From Phlyctochytrium arcticum (lineage: Eukaryota; Chytridiomycota; Chytridiomycetes; Chytridiales; Chytridiaceae), in the NCBI GenBank assembly GCA_025602905.1, contig JAHLKI010000039.1, positions 62,001-126,000 of the forward strand: a stretch of 64,000 nt of DNA. The letters are read 5' to 3'. Positions within the stretch are counted from its first letter, which is position 1, and each line of letters starts with the position of its first letter. Made by a program: the position numbers and the translations under genes. Under the pieces are notes generated by a model, which saw nothing but the letters and a program-made list of their open reading frames with translations, did no database searches and was not told the origin of the DNA. This document shows positions 11,575-22,315 of the stretch, in pieces.

Positions 11575-11933
11575 AGAGTTTCAAAATGATTTGGCAAGAA
11601 GAATGTTTCGTTGGAAGAAGAGATCAGAGACTTGTTACAGAGTGAATTCAGTTGTATCACTTGTAAGTGTTGGCAAAGATCTTCAGACACTTGCAAATGG
11701 ATCTTTACATCCAACTTCACATCTCCAAACTTCAAAAACAATTCACGCGTAACCCTAAGCAATTTCACAGCATGTTCAAGCTACAGCTGGAGATTAATAT
11801 GTCATCATTCGCAAAGTCCTACTGTCACCCTGCTGTGGTTGGAACTAAACCTAAAACAGTTCCTACACGTCTATGAAACCCTGTCCCTGCTGGCATTCTG
11901 ATTGAAATACACTAATTCCGAATATAATACCCA
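11575..11933. other. Spacer between MULE relic and Fic gene
   Basis: A/T-richer sequence with no credible exon. It may include the outer end of the MULE, but no terminal repeat could be matched by eye to the sequence near 9400-9530. Confidence 0.4.
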
Positions 11934-12787
11934 TCAGAGCTCCAAGCAGACGCACGCGTTCCTGTCGACTTGCACAACCCCCTCCAAGATCATCCTCGCC
12001 AGAGCGCTGGGAATGAATGGGGCCCTGAGTCTTGATGCCCGCAGGCAGTTCAGGAAGTCCTCTCGGGAAGCTATCCCACAGTAGAGCGGTGTAGGGACGA
12101 TCGACACGCCCATCAGCAGCCAGCTCACTGCGATCCTCGCCACCCGCCCATTCCCATTCCTGAAGGGATGAATGTGCAGGAAATTCGTCATGAAGGTGGC
12201 AGCGAGCTTGATACGCTCTAGTGGGGTGCGGTGGGTCGGCATGCTCTCCCTCACATAGTCACACAATCGACTTAGCTCGGTTGGGATCTTCTGCGGAATA
12301 AGGTAGATGTAATCCTCTTGAGCCGGCTTCGCCCACCGCGTGCGGTAGGTTCCTGGGTCCTCCATCAAATCCTTCATTAAAGCACGATTCCATTCTTGTA
12401 AGAGGGCAGGCGTGAAAGATGCCATAGGCGGCTCGACAGTGGAGAATGTGGTCGGAAACGCGGATACAATCACAGAGTGTAAGTTCGACACCTGACCGCG
12501 ACCCGTGAATTTATGTGTGTTTTGCTCAATAGCTCTTCCAGGTCCTCCATCGTGGTCTCACGCGGCATGATGTCCTCCCCAATAAGTATTTCGCGGAGGT
12601 ATATGATGCGATGGTATTCGACAAAACCGTCCGTAAATTCCCTCAGATCAGGGTCTTCAGCAGCTGCGCGGACTTTGGTTTGGGTGAGGGCGAGGTCATC
12701 GAGAAGATGCTGTACGGAGCCTACAGCTGCCGTGGATATACCCCACCATGGGCGGTCCAGTAAGTCGTACTTGGTGGTGAACTTCAT
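11934..12787 (-). pseudogene. Fic-domain protein (AMPylase family) with a frameshift
   Basis: Fic proteins transfer AMP or related groups from nucleotides to target hydroxyls. The frame starting at MKFTTKYDLLDRPWW (12787) continues through EELLSKTH, then shifts near 12508-12518 to a second frame reading FTGRGQVSNLHSVIVSAF. That frame carries the Fic core HPFRNGNGRVAR and ends at 11934. Together they give about 285 residues, a normal size for fungal single-domain Fic proteins. A 2-nt insertion would explain the shift and no plausible intron spans it, so the gene is probably broken (or contains an assembly error). The Fic motif has Asn where canonical HPFx(D/E)GNGR has the Mg-binding acidic residue. 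It sits among dead transposons and is probably decaying. A longer start (12814) is possible. Confidence 0.75.
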
Positions 12788-13211
12788 TGCTGGCGAGGGC
12801 GAAGACAAAAACAACTAGCGGAATCCCGAGCGGTGAGCTTAATATAGCCTTCAGACGCTGAGACGAGACGCCAGGCAGGACGCGAGACGTCGGGGAGACA
12901 CCCGGGGAGACACCAACGGCGAACTCCGATTCCGATGAAGTGCACAGCCACCGAGCTCACTCAGGGAATGCCACACATCCATGCCCCCTTTCCCCTCCCC
13001 ATCCAACGCCGCGTCTGATTGAGACAGAGAGCCTGAAAAACATGATTGGCTTTCGAAGTCGCCTTATACGCTTTTTTTTCTGAAGTCGCGACAGAGTTGC
13101 ACCTACTGAAGCTGACCCCCGCCCCCGAGCTCCGAGGGGAAGGCCACAGTGATGTCGTTCAAGTTTGACATTTTTTATCACTCCATGAACATGTAAAGAT
13201 TACCACGCAGA
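12788..13211. other. Spacer between Fic gene and PPP relic
   Basis: No exon, RNA gene or repeat recognised. Composition includes G/C-rich imperfect repeats around 12850-12920 (several gagacg/gggaga-type words). Confidence 0.4.
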
Positions 13212-13710
13212 TGTCAATCCGCCAAGTGCTGGACGTGATATCCACTGGAACATGAAGTGGGTGGATATCGATATAAAGATCTTTATTAGCTGGCTTCGAG
13301 TTCTTCTCCTCCAGACCACCCATTTCCCAGGTATGGACATGTGGGGAGACATACATGGGCAGATCCATGATCTCTGTCGAACATTTGAGTGCCTGTCGTA
13401 CCCTCTCAAAGGGCACGCTCTTGCTCGGGGACCTGGTCGAGTGAGGAGGTCCTCTACCTGTCGCACGTTCATATCTTGCGAGGGAATCATGAGGGGGCCA
13501 GGGTGTATGTATATCAAGACGAGAAACCATCGTCGGCGCATTTCAATGTATGTCCCTCGTGGCCATTCTCGGCGAGAAGATGTTCTGATGTCGTGGAGGT
13601 ATATGCCCACATCTCCCCAGCTTGGACGATGTCCACAAACTCGAGGGCCTTTCAAATGGGAGAGACACCCTCAGACAAGAGGGACACAAATAGAATTATA
13701 GGAGTGGTGG
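13212..13710 (+). pseudogene. PPP-family Ser/Thr phosphatase relic (PP1/PP2A/calcineurin-like)
   Basis: The three diagnostic metallophosphatase motifs appear in the right order, but in three different frames: GDIHGQ at 13345-13362; LLLGDLVE followed by an in-frame TGA at 13442-13444 (canonical GDxVDRG, where the Arg codon would be); and LYLSHVHILRGNHE ending at 13493. The distance between the first two (27 codons) is right for PPP enzymes. The second interval is about 10 codons short. A further segment with ISP and spaced acidic residues near 13600-13680 may be the rest of the domain. No intact frame joins them, so this is a decayed copy. Which PPP subfamily it came from cannot be told. Confidence 0.7.
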
Positions 13711-13736
13711 TAGACCAAAATTGATATGTACAGATG

Positions 13737-14960
13737 CTATGCTTTATCGATATCCAAGTCCATATCTGACAGGTTATTTGTTGCATCCAGCGAGGAGGGG
13801 AACGGGAAACCGTCTGAAGGAGTCTCGCTTGGGGGTGATTTTCTTGGTGTTGTCCGATGAACCTTGAGCAATGGTTGACTAGAACCGCTGGAATGACGAA
13901 CTAGGCGCCCTCTCCGATCGTCCGAACGTCGACCATGCTCTACATCGTCATGGAAGTCGGTAAAGTTTCCTGCCGACCCCTCAATGTCATCAATAAATTC
14001 TTCTTCCTGAACTAAACTATCTATATCACTATCTCCTCCAACACTCCCCGAGCGCAAACGAACTTTGCCTCGTTTTCCCTTGATGACCATGTCGATCAGC
14101 CATGCCTGCACAACATTCATGATCAGTGGAAAGATGAACATGACGACAACAGTCTGCAGCTTGGTGTCGCCGTCACGGGCAAGTGGGTCCAGGACCCAAG
14201 CCGCCATTGTGGCTAAGAACGGAAACACTTTGAGAAGCAAAACCACAAACACCTTCACGAAGAACCAGGCGGTAAGAAACAATATGAGTTGGCGGAACCA
14301 GGCTGAGAATCGCGGAGGGTCTCCGTATTGTCCAGATTGCATGTCTGATATCCCAATATGATTAGCAGCACGGTGGAAGGCCGTGAGCAAGAGAGCCAGT
14401 ACACCGACTCCCAATGTGGTATCTAGCAGGATCTACGCGCATACGGTACAGGATCAGAGGAGACCTGTAAACGCACTACTGCATCTCGACTTACGTTTAA
14501 AGAGTACCACACGCAAGGATTTGAGGATTCATCAGAATCTGCGATATACGCGAGTGCTATGTTGGCAAAATGTACCATGCCGGCAGCAACGGCTTGTTTG
14601 CTTGTGTCCATGGCCCTTCATACATCATTTGAGTGAGATTTTCGAGAAAACACGAAGCGACTAATGCACTTTCTCACCATATTATAAATGGTCGTCTTGG
14701 GTGTTCCCGCTGTCGTTTTACTGCACGCAGGTTCTTAGCATAAGTGCAAAATGAGGAACTGCATGACATCCTTACCAATAAGTGAACCCAGAGCAACAGA
14801 GGCCATAAGGACCTGAACCGCAATGGCAAATCCTATTATACAGAGGTAAGGCCCAGAAGTTGATGTGGTCGCTCGAGTCTTTATAATTACCATCAATCAA
14901 CTTGCACTGAGACTCTTCGCCGGGCTCGGTGTCCGCGAGAGTGAAGCCTTCAAAAGTCAT
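13737..14960 (-). CDS. STIMATE/TMEM110-like multi-pass membrane protein
   Basis: Member of the STIMATE (vacuolar/ER membrane, PF12400-type) family, whose animal member works at ER-plasma-membrane junctions in store-operated calcium entry. Fungal members are described as vacuolar. Start ATG 14960 (MTFEGFTLADTEPGEES). Exon 1 (14891-14960) is followed by short exons carrying CKLIDG, AIAVQVLMASVALGSLI, RPFIIW, SKQAVAAGMVHFANIALA and SNPCVWYSLN. The last exon contains LLDTTLGVGVLALLLTAFH, QLILFLTAWFFVKVFVVLLL and VVMFIFPLIMNVVQAWLIDM. That makes about five membrane helices followed by an acidic/Ser-rich cytosolic tail rich in R/S and ending DLDIDKA. Total about 320 residues, normal for the family. 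The Cys at CKLIDG and the CVWY motif are family features. Confidence 0.85.
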
Positions 14961-15296
14961 GAGGAAGTAGGGAGTGGGGTAAAGAGTGGGAGGGGAGGTA
15001 ATCCGGCCGTTGACGGAAAATGAGGGGACAGAGCCCCGGTCGTCGTTGGGAACCGGCAACGGGGATTGTCCTTGAGATTGGCAGCAGTCGTTATTATGGC
15101 AATTTCAAGGTCAGCCTTGGGCCTCGGCGGGCAAAGCTGGCGTTGTTGATGTCAGGCGTGGCGCGGATGCTGACGCAAGCATCCAAAGCTTCGTCCGGTC
15201 GTGGCTGTGCCGCTATGGATCACGTGGACAGAACTCTCCAGCAGGAGAAGTCAAAACTCGCAGATTTGTCCGAGGCCAGAACATGCAAGCAGCAAC

Positions 15297-16653
15297 ATGA
15301 CTGGCTACATACACAAACAGACAGCGGCGCCGGCGGCGGGGACGACCTACTACAGTGCACCAGCATCGATGAGTGCGGCAGGATATGGGCAAGCTGCGGT
15401 GCAGGCTGCTGTACAGGCGTCCGCATACGGCACCACACCGCATCCTCAACATCAGCAGCAGCAACACCCACAACACCCGCAGCAGCAGCAATATTATACA
15501 ACTACAGGAGATGCCAGTTATCAAGCTGCTTATCCTACTCAGACATGGCCCGGATATGCGCCGGCTCAAGCAGGAACGGCATATGCATATCCAACTGCAG
15601 CAGCATCGTATCCCCAAGCAAATCAAGCAGCATACCCGGGGACTTATCAAGCTCCTTATACTCAACCCATGTATCAAGCTCCTCACCCGAACAGTGCCTA
15701 TCAGCAACAGCCCCACGCGCAAAATACCTATCAGCAGCCAGCTTCTCAAACATATCCTGGACATCCCAATGTACCCCAGTACGGGCAGGCAGCCGGCGCC
15801 GCCCAATATCCCACAGGACAGACTGAGAGTGGATATCCGGGTATGCAAAGTTCTTCGCAATCTGTCGGTCCTGATATGCGTGGTGGGCGGCCTGCACCGA
15901 ATGGAAGCGGTGTAGCCGGAAGGGGTAGAGCGCCTTACTATGGAGGTCCGCCCGGCCGAGATGCAGGTCGCGTCGATGTGGGTGTACCAGGTCTGGAAGG
16001 TGGCGCAAGAGGTGATGCAAGGCCATACTCGGGTGCCCCGTTCCGCGAGGATTCTCGAGCAAGAGGTGAATTTTCCAGTCATCGAGGGGATCGTCGTGAT
16101 TATGGAGGTTATGGTCATCGGGATGACCGGAATTCAAGAGGCGGCTCGGGATTCAAAGGCCCACCACGGGGTGGTTATGGAGACAGGCATGGGCTACCGG
16201 ACCGTCCCCCTTCGCGGGGAATGCGCGGCGGTGGTGCCGGAAGGGGCGGAGATCGACGAAGCGGTCCTCCTCCCCGGCCAGATATTGGGCCCGGATTCAG
16301 GGGCGGTGGAGCGCGACGGGGTGGTTATGAAGGGCGGCCAGCTTTGGAGAAACGGGGATACCATGACCGGGGCGATCCTGCTGGTACTCCCCAGAAGGTA
16401 AACATTCCCTTACATTATCGCATGGATCAGCTTTGCTCACATAACAAATTGATAGCGCCGCCGTACGGATGATCGTGAGAATCACATGATGGATTCGTTT
16501 GAGTTTGATGAAGATAGCTCTCGAGGGCATCACCGCCGTGGTAGAGAGCGGGGTGAGATATTACGGGTGGATGGAGTTGAGGCGTTTTACAAAAAGAGCT
16601 TTGTGGAGGATCCGTGGGCAGAGCTCCTGGCAAAGGACCCACCAGTGTTCTGA
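15297..16653 (+). CDS. Q/Y-rich and RGG-rich low-complexity protein (probable RNA-associated)
   Basis: Two exons (15297-16397, 16456-16653) give 432 residues. Residues about 1-190 are rich in Q, Y, A, P and T (YQAPYTQPMYQAP and HPQHQQQQHP repeats), a prion-like composition. About 200-365 is an RGG/RG domain (RGGGAGRGGDRR, FRGGGARRGGYEG) typical of RNA-binding, phase-separating proteins. No RRM, KH or zinc finger is seen. The C-terminus ends EAFYKKSFVEDPWAELLAKD. A short motif of this kind (FVEDPW) resembles the end of MPLKIP/TTDN1-like proteins, but that link is weak. ATG 15297 was chosen because the Q/Y domain starts there; an in-frame ATG at 15201 would add an unlike leader. A role in RNA granules is inferred from composition only. 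Confidence 0.8.
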
Positions 16654-17028
16654 TCTGAGCTCTCGATGGGCATTGTCTGAAGCGCCATGCAGATATTCAT
16701 TTGACTAAGTGCAAATCTCCTTTTTTTACAGGCGTAAATACATTGCTCGGCTTGGACCCTCCAGTCTTGATATCATGTACATTTCCATTCGATTATTTAT
16801 TGCCATTTACAGAGATTCTGCATCTACTCATGTCTGCTGTCTTTTTATGGAGCCTGCGGTCCCGTCGACAGTACTGCTCTTCCAAAACCTGTTGATCCTG
16901 CACCCGATGTACGACTGCGCCACTTTGACAGGAACATGAATTCATGAATCCGCATTTCGCAGAGAAAGCCAGACCGATCGATATCTGACCTACATCCCAG
17001 GATCTAACCTATCGCCGACCACACAAGC
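16654..17028. other. Intergenic region
   Basis: Follows the stop of the RGG protein and precedes the Prp19-like gene on the same strand. T-rich near 16720, otherwise featureless. Confidence 0.5.
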
Positions 17029-17590
17029 ATGTTTTGCGCACGTATGTTGGTTAGTCTGTGTAGCTTTAACTTCAATCTCACACCGTTTATCAGTTTCTGG
17101 TGAGGCTCCTGAAGAGCCAGTGGTTTCCAAGTTGTCTGGACAGGTCTTTGAGAAGCGACTGATCTTGAAGTACATTGCGGACAACGGGCGGGATCCAGTA
17201 TCGGGGGAAGAACTTACACAGGATGATCTACTGCCGCTGAAACTGAGTAAGTCGTAATTGCATTTCACTCCGCTGATCTCTTGTTTATTGTGATCCACTC
17301 TTGCAGCCAACAAATTTGTCAAACCACGCCCGCCGACAGCCACTTCCGTCCCAAACATCCTTTTATCATTACAAAATGAATGGGATGCCGTAATGCTCGA
17401 ATCCTATCAGCTCAAGCAACAATATCACAATGCCCGGCAGGAACTATCTAATTCTCTATACGAGAATGATGCAGCCAAGCGGGTCATTGCACGTTTGATC
17501 AAGGAACGGGACGAGGCACGGGCGGCTCTAGCCGCTTTCAAGCTCTCAAACACATCAGATAGTAAACCAGCGGAGGAAGACTCAGAATAA
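17029..17590 (+). CDS. Prp19-like U-box protein without WD40 domain
   Basis: Prp19 is the U-box E3 ubiquitin ligase of the spliceosomal NineTeen complex. Exons 17029-17041 (13 nt), 17094-17246 and 17307-17590 splice to 149 residues. These read [16 protein letters not shown], then [20 protein letters not shown] and LPLKL (complete U-box), then [28 protein letters not shown] and [12 protein letters not shown]...[21 protein letters not shown], which is the Prp19 tetramerisation coiled coil. The family normally continues for about 350 more residues with seven WD40 blades that bind substrate. Here a Ser/Glu-rich tail and TAA follow at once, and chorismate mutase ends only 307 bp downstream on the other strand, leaving no room for the WD40 part. 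It is a natural short paralogue or a truncated gene. Each splice site is canonical and the frame is clean. Confidence 0.88.
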
Positions 17591-17896
17591 TATCATTAGT
17601 TAAAGAGCCTCAAGTACTATGTGTCACGCGGCATATTCTGGGGTGTTGCTGTGATGTAATGGTATAATGAGACAGGGATTGGTGCTGCACAGTACGTCGC
17701 AGTCCCGCATCGGTTGAGATATGGCACTAGCCATTATCGTGCAGTAATTGGGGCAGGAAGAAACGTCTTCAAATTGAAATGTGTGGTTGATGGGGACAGA
17801 ATCCGAAGTGGTTGAATTTGTACAATGCAATTGACGTTAACAGTGCCCCCTGCATATCGGTCTTGCCGGTATCTGCTTGTATTCGGGTAGCAAATC

Positions 17897-19018
17897 CTAT
17901 GCCTTCACTGCCAATTCATCCCACTCTGGAGTATACGTCTTGCTGTAGTCCAATCGATGTAACAGGTATTCAACCTCCACCTCTTTCGTCAACGGTATCA
18001 GATACGTTTGGTACATGTTCGCAACAACATCCAGTGGAATCCGTAAATGGCGGGGACTTCCGTGCTTTTCTATATCTTCTAATGTTGGTACATCGGTCGC
18101 GGTTTCATCATCAATTTCCTGTCCGTAAACAAGCGCTTTGCGACGAAGACGACGCAGAAGTCGCCGCTCCACGGCTTCATTCGTGAGTAAATTCTACGAA
18201 TACCAATCAGGACGTCTATATTGACAGCTTGACTGAGATTCAACCCACCAGTATGCCTTCCCGATCCTGTGCCTCGATCAGGCTCACATATTTGTCGTGA
18301 TACTGCGGATCCTGAAACTTTGCCTCCGCTACAAACTTCCCTGCAAGAAATTCATCAGAGCCTCGCCCATCTGATAGCCCGCTTCCGCATTACCAAAATG
18401 GACTCGTCGGGATATAAGTTGCAAAGCCTCGATATCCTTGGTGGCCGCCGAACCGTAATTCCCATCATCTCCGGGGGAACATATTATTGGGACGATAGAT
18501 TTGATGTAAATTTCCAGGATCTGGGGGTTCATGTCGACCTTATTGGGTGCGAGGATGCGGGGGAATTTGAGGGATGGGAGGACTGGGTCGGGGAGGCCTT
18601 GGCTGAATGGATACTCATCAGGACTGGCATAAAAGTCAGTCGCTGGATATCGATCAAATCTTCCTTCACACATTTACCTTGTGTACCGACGAGCTTTCGC
18701 TAGTAGAAGAACGGCTTTAGTATCACAGATTTCTGGCAAACCCAACCCCGGCTTACCATGAGCGCTCTCTATCTCAAACAACAAGTATTCCAAAAACGAC
18801 CCCGAAACCCCATCCACGTGTAATTTTTCGCTGTCGTAGATGCTCTGATTTTGCGCAAACTTTGCTCTCTCGATCATTGCTACCAGGGTTGTGACAGTCA
18901 GACGGATAAACATTTCATCAAGTCTAACAAAATGCTAACCGAAAATTATGCTGTCCTCGATCCTGACAAGCTCATCCCGAATTTTCTCCAAGGAGAGTTT
19001 GGAGTCTGAAAAATTCAT
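17897..19018 (-). CDS. ARO7: Chorismate mutase (AroQ, fungal type)
   Basis: Converts chorismate to prephenate, the first step toward phenylalanine and tyrosine. Start ATG 19018 (MNFSDSKLSLEKIRDELVRI). Exon 1 ends at 18940. Later exons carry ERAKFAQNQSIYD, the FLEYLLFEIESAHAKARRY stretch, TSPDEYPFSQGLPDPVLP, the ILEIYIKSIVPIICSPGDD stretch, NYGSAATKDIEALQLISRRV, VHFGKFVAEAKF, then LLTNEAVERRLLRRLRRKAL, and a final helix ending DELAVKA at 17897. Phase is kept across all five introns. Length about 265 residues, normal for the yeast-type enzyme. The RRV..GKFVAE..F segment and the final NxAVExRLLxR segment hold the family's active-site residues. In yeast the enzyme is inhibited by tyrosine and activated by tryptophan; this is family knowledge, not visible here. 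Confidence 0.93.
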
Positions 19019-19456
19019 GCTGGCGCTTTATTTCTCGTCCAAGTTTCCAGGATTAGTTCTGTTGTGGAAAGTTGTGGAGGTTCATCAACTCGCTGATGTC
19101 GGGCCGGTGATAAGATCTTCGATGGTGGCTTAGCCACGCGACTTGCCCGAACAGTCAGCGTCGGAGATTCGGAATGGAAAGAAAGTGGTAACGAACGATG
19201 GTCGCAGCGTGTCAATCCCAGCCTAGGACAGCTGGAGAAGCCGGATACGGCAACCCAGCCGGTCCAACTCGCCAGCTTGGAACGTCGCGTCTAACGGAAG
19301 CATATGTCAAGTATGACATCCACGACCACTCTACCAAGACCAATCGTACTGGGAATCCACTCAAGCCGACATGCCCATCCGCCTACTTCCTACAGCTAAG
19401 CAAAACATGGGACAAGGTGGAGAAAATCATCATCCGCTACCGGGAGTTCCTGCTAA
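19019..19456. other. Divergent region upstream of ARMH1-like gene
   Basis: Holds the promoters of chorismate mutase (minus) and the ARMH1-like gene (plus). The frame ending ...KIIIRYREFLLNV at about 19459 resembles an N-terminal extension of the downstream protein but is one base out of frame with it. Confidence 0.4.
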
Positions 19457-22289
19457 ATGTTTCAAAAGGGCACTCGGCCTGTCAGGGAGCGGATTCTTCA
19501 AGAGTTTGTCACGCACAACATGAACAAGACTGGACCTCAGCTAGAACGCGAATTCAGCAATGGAGCAAGTCTATTCCTCACGCGATTGAGTGCTTGGTTG
19601 CGGTTGACGTGAGTTTGACCATTTTTGTTGAATTTTGCAGTCTCTCATTCCAAGTATAAATAATAGCTATCTACTCGGCCATAACCTCTGCTTGCAGCTT
19701 CAAGCGATAAATGTTTTTGTGTCCGCCTCGAGTGGCCACCGCTTTCTGGCTGAGTTTCTAGAGGTCGGGGGTGTTCTAACGGTGCTAGAAATTCTTGGCC
19801 TATCGCATGTCAAGGAGGTACAAGGATCGTCAGCACTGCGTTGGCACATCATCGCTAATTTGATGTGTATGCGTAGCCAGATAAGGCCGAGGCGTTGCGT
19901 TTACTGCTGAGCGTGGCCCATGCCGGCAGGAAATACAAAGAATTCATCTGTGAATCATATGGTATGCTCCTTGGTGTCAAATCAACCCATCAAGCATATC
20001 TGATTCCGAGAACAGGGGTGCGAGCAGTGGCTGACTGTCTTGGTCGCTCACGGTCGGAAGTCACGCAGGACTATGCAAGGAATCTGCTTTATCACTTGGG
20101 CATAGTACGGAATGAAGCATGGGCCCGACTTTTGTAAGCTGATTCGAACTTCCACAATAGGGAAATCCAAAATTTCTGATGCAAGTTTACAAGTCGCTCT
20201 TGTCTTTGCTCACATCGCAAGGACCTTCCCCAACCTCCCAACAAATGGCGGGGCAAGCGCTCAGACAGCTCCTGGTATGTTGGATGTCCCTTCCAATCAC
20301 TCTATACGTCTTTGACCTATCTCCTCCAGCCCTCTATTCAAACTGTGCATCCTTCAATTGTTGAGATGACGATCACACTGTTAAAGAACCCTCATATTCA
20401 GATCCAGTACGAAGGTGGGCACAGGATTCCGCCAATACCATCTAACATAACCTCAATAAAAGTGTTATTAACAGGATACGAGATATTACGCGATTTAATA
20501 AGCCGTCAAGAACTTCAGAGTGTCATTTTGACACAGCTGGTTGCAATTCTGAAAACAAGCATTGAGGACGTTCAGGAAGATGTTCCAGAGGGTATGAGGC
20601 ATACGCTGAGTTACTGAAAGACTAGTTCCAAGCCAAAACTTTGTGGCAGATCGGCGAAGACGAGGACGGGGGATATCAGAGGGCAAAACCCTGAGTGCTG
20701 CTGCGCAATGGGGTGGGGCAGGTCCCAAAGGGGAGGACATACGGTCCCAGAATGAAGCCATTGCATCGGGATATGTTCAGCAAGCTTATGCTGCAAAGCT
20801 ATTGGGGTATGTCATCAAAGTCAGAAACATGCCTTAGCTTATTTGCTCATAGGGTGATTGCTGCCACTTTCCCAGAACTGGCCGAGAAGATGATTGAATC
20901 ACAGGTTGTAAGCGGTCTGCTTAATGTGATAGCCAACGTTGGCCATCCAGACAGTCAACACTATGCAGCAAATGCACTTATTGTGAGCATTTGCGCCGGC
21001 ATTCTAGAACTACGTGAAGCCCTCACTGACTTAATGCAGTATTTAGTTGAGACCTTCCCATACGTCGCCGACGCTCTTAGGGAGCATATGGGACAGAATT
21101 TCTTTGAAATATTGGAGGTATTTTTATGAGCAAGATAATGAACGTCAAAAGCCCGCCATTCTGAAGTCCAGGCTCTGATGTTAGGATCGACCTGATACCT
21201 TTTACAAAGAATTGAATCGGGAACAAGTTCGTTACTTGCGCAGAAACAACGTACAAATTCATCACTCGGGAAGTTCGAACTCTTTGTCAGAATGGGAAGA
21301 GAGTTTAAGTTCAGATGAAGAGGGCGACGAGTATGTTTCACACGCTTGTCCTTTTTGACCTCTTCCTCACTATGGGCTTAAAAGGAGCAGTCTCAAGGCA
21401 AAAAGTCGCCCCAAAAGCGCCAAGTCGAAACTTAGCGTCGCGTCTCGATCCACATTGGCATCGCCATTCGATGTGTTTCCGGCAACCAGGTATGTACTGC
21501 GCTCGTGTTCAGTGTTTGCAACAATGTTTTAAGTGTAGTTTCTAGAGAGGAACAGAGGTATGGCATCTTGAGAGTATGAAAAGGCATACAAATTGACAAA
21601 CAATATCATCGGAAAGAGGAACGCATGTCGAGGCGAAGCCGCAGCAAAGTCGTGGAACCGCAGACGTGGAGGCTAAAGTCCTTACCCCAGCCGATGCTCA
21701 GGAAAGCAAAGATGACGGGGTTAGTCGACCAATGCAACAATTGTAATGTGTAAGAGACTGATCCCCAGGAAGATGCCACCGCCGCCGCCGGATGTACAAG
21801 ACATGTATGTCCCATTTGCGCAGTTGTCCGTTAGCGCAACGTTTTCGGTAAGCACAATCTTTTCTGGTTTCGGGAGCAGAACTATTCCTGACGTGAGCAA
21901 TAAAACTAGACCAGCAAGTTTGGAGCGGGCACAGGGTCTCAGCCGAAAGAAGGTTTTGAGATGGAACTTGAGAAGTTCAGGTACCCGGCTTCATGGTCTT
22001 GCAAAGTGTGCGCGGTGCTAACATGGCACCAAGGAATATGGATGTCAATAAGGGGAAAGATAGTGTCCCGCAGGAGTTTCAATTGGACCCTGCCAGCGAA
22101 AGCTGGCTCATGAAAAAGAAGAAAGCGGTGGATTTTCATGACGTCAAACTAGCAGGTTAGTAACGTCAGCCTTCCCCAGATGGCGGCATGGAACCTAAAA
22201 TATCCATAGCTGGTACCAAGGCCAAAGATAGCAAGCCCTCGGTTTGGGGAGAAAACTCCATACTACAGTCCGAAAAATCGGAACAGTAA
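19457..22289 (+). CDS. ARMH1-like armadillo-helical protein
   Basis: Similar along its length to ARMH1 (C1orf228), an armadillo-like protein associated with ciliated cells. Exons traced: 19457-19608, 19667-19817, 19877-19961, 20016-20104, 20161-20274, 20330-20414, then about nine more, all in phase. Family-like blocks: GPQLEREFSNGASLFLTRL, HRFLAEFLEVGGVLTVLEIL, GRKYKEFICESYGVRAVADC, GNPKFLMQVYKSLLSLL, QTVHPSIVEM and FPYVADALREHMGQNFFEIL. After the helical domain comes a long charged, Ser/Lys/Pro-rich tail (from about 21184) ending ENSILQSEKSEQ at 22289, which animal ARMH1 lacks. The start is uncertain: ATG 19457 follows an in-frame stop, and upstream homologous-looking sequence lies one base out of frame. 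The function is unknown even in animals; a flagellar or basal-body role is inferred. Confidence 0.78.
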
Positions 22290-22315
22290 TTGCTTGCTTG
22301 ACATATAAATATAGC

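Noticed and set aside
15213..16118. 301-residue minus-strand open frame rich in C, R and S
   Set aside because: Mirror of the Q/Y- and RGG-rich repeats of the plus-strand gene; low-complexity codons make open antisense frames.
17591..17896. Possible continuation of Prp19 into a WD40 domain
   Set aside because: The space before the chorismate mutase stop is about 300 bp and contains no WD-like sequence in any plus frame.
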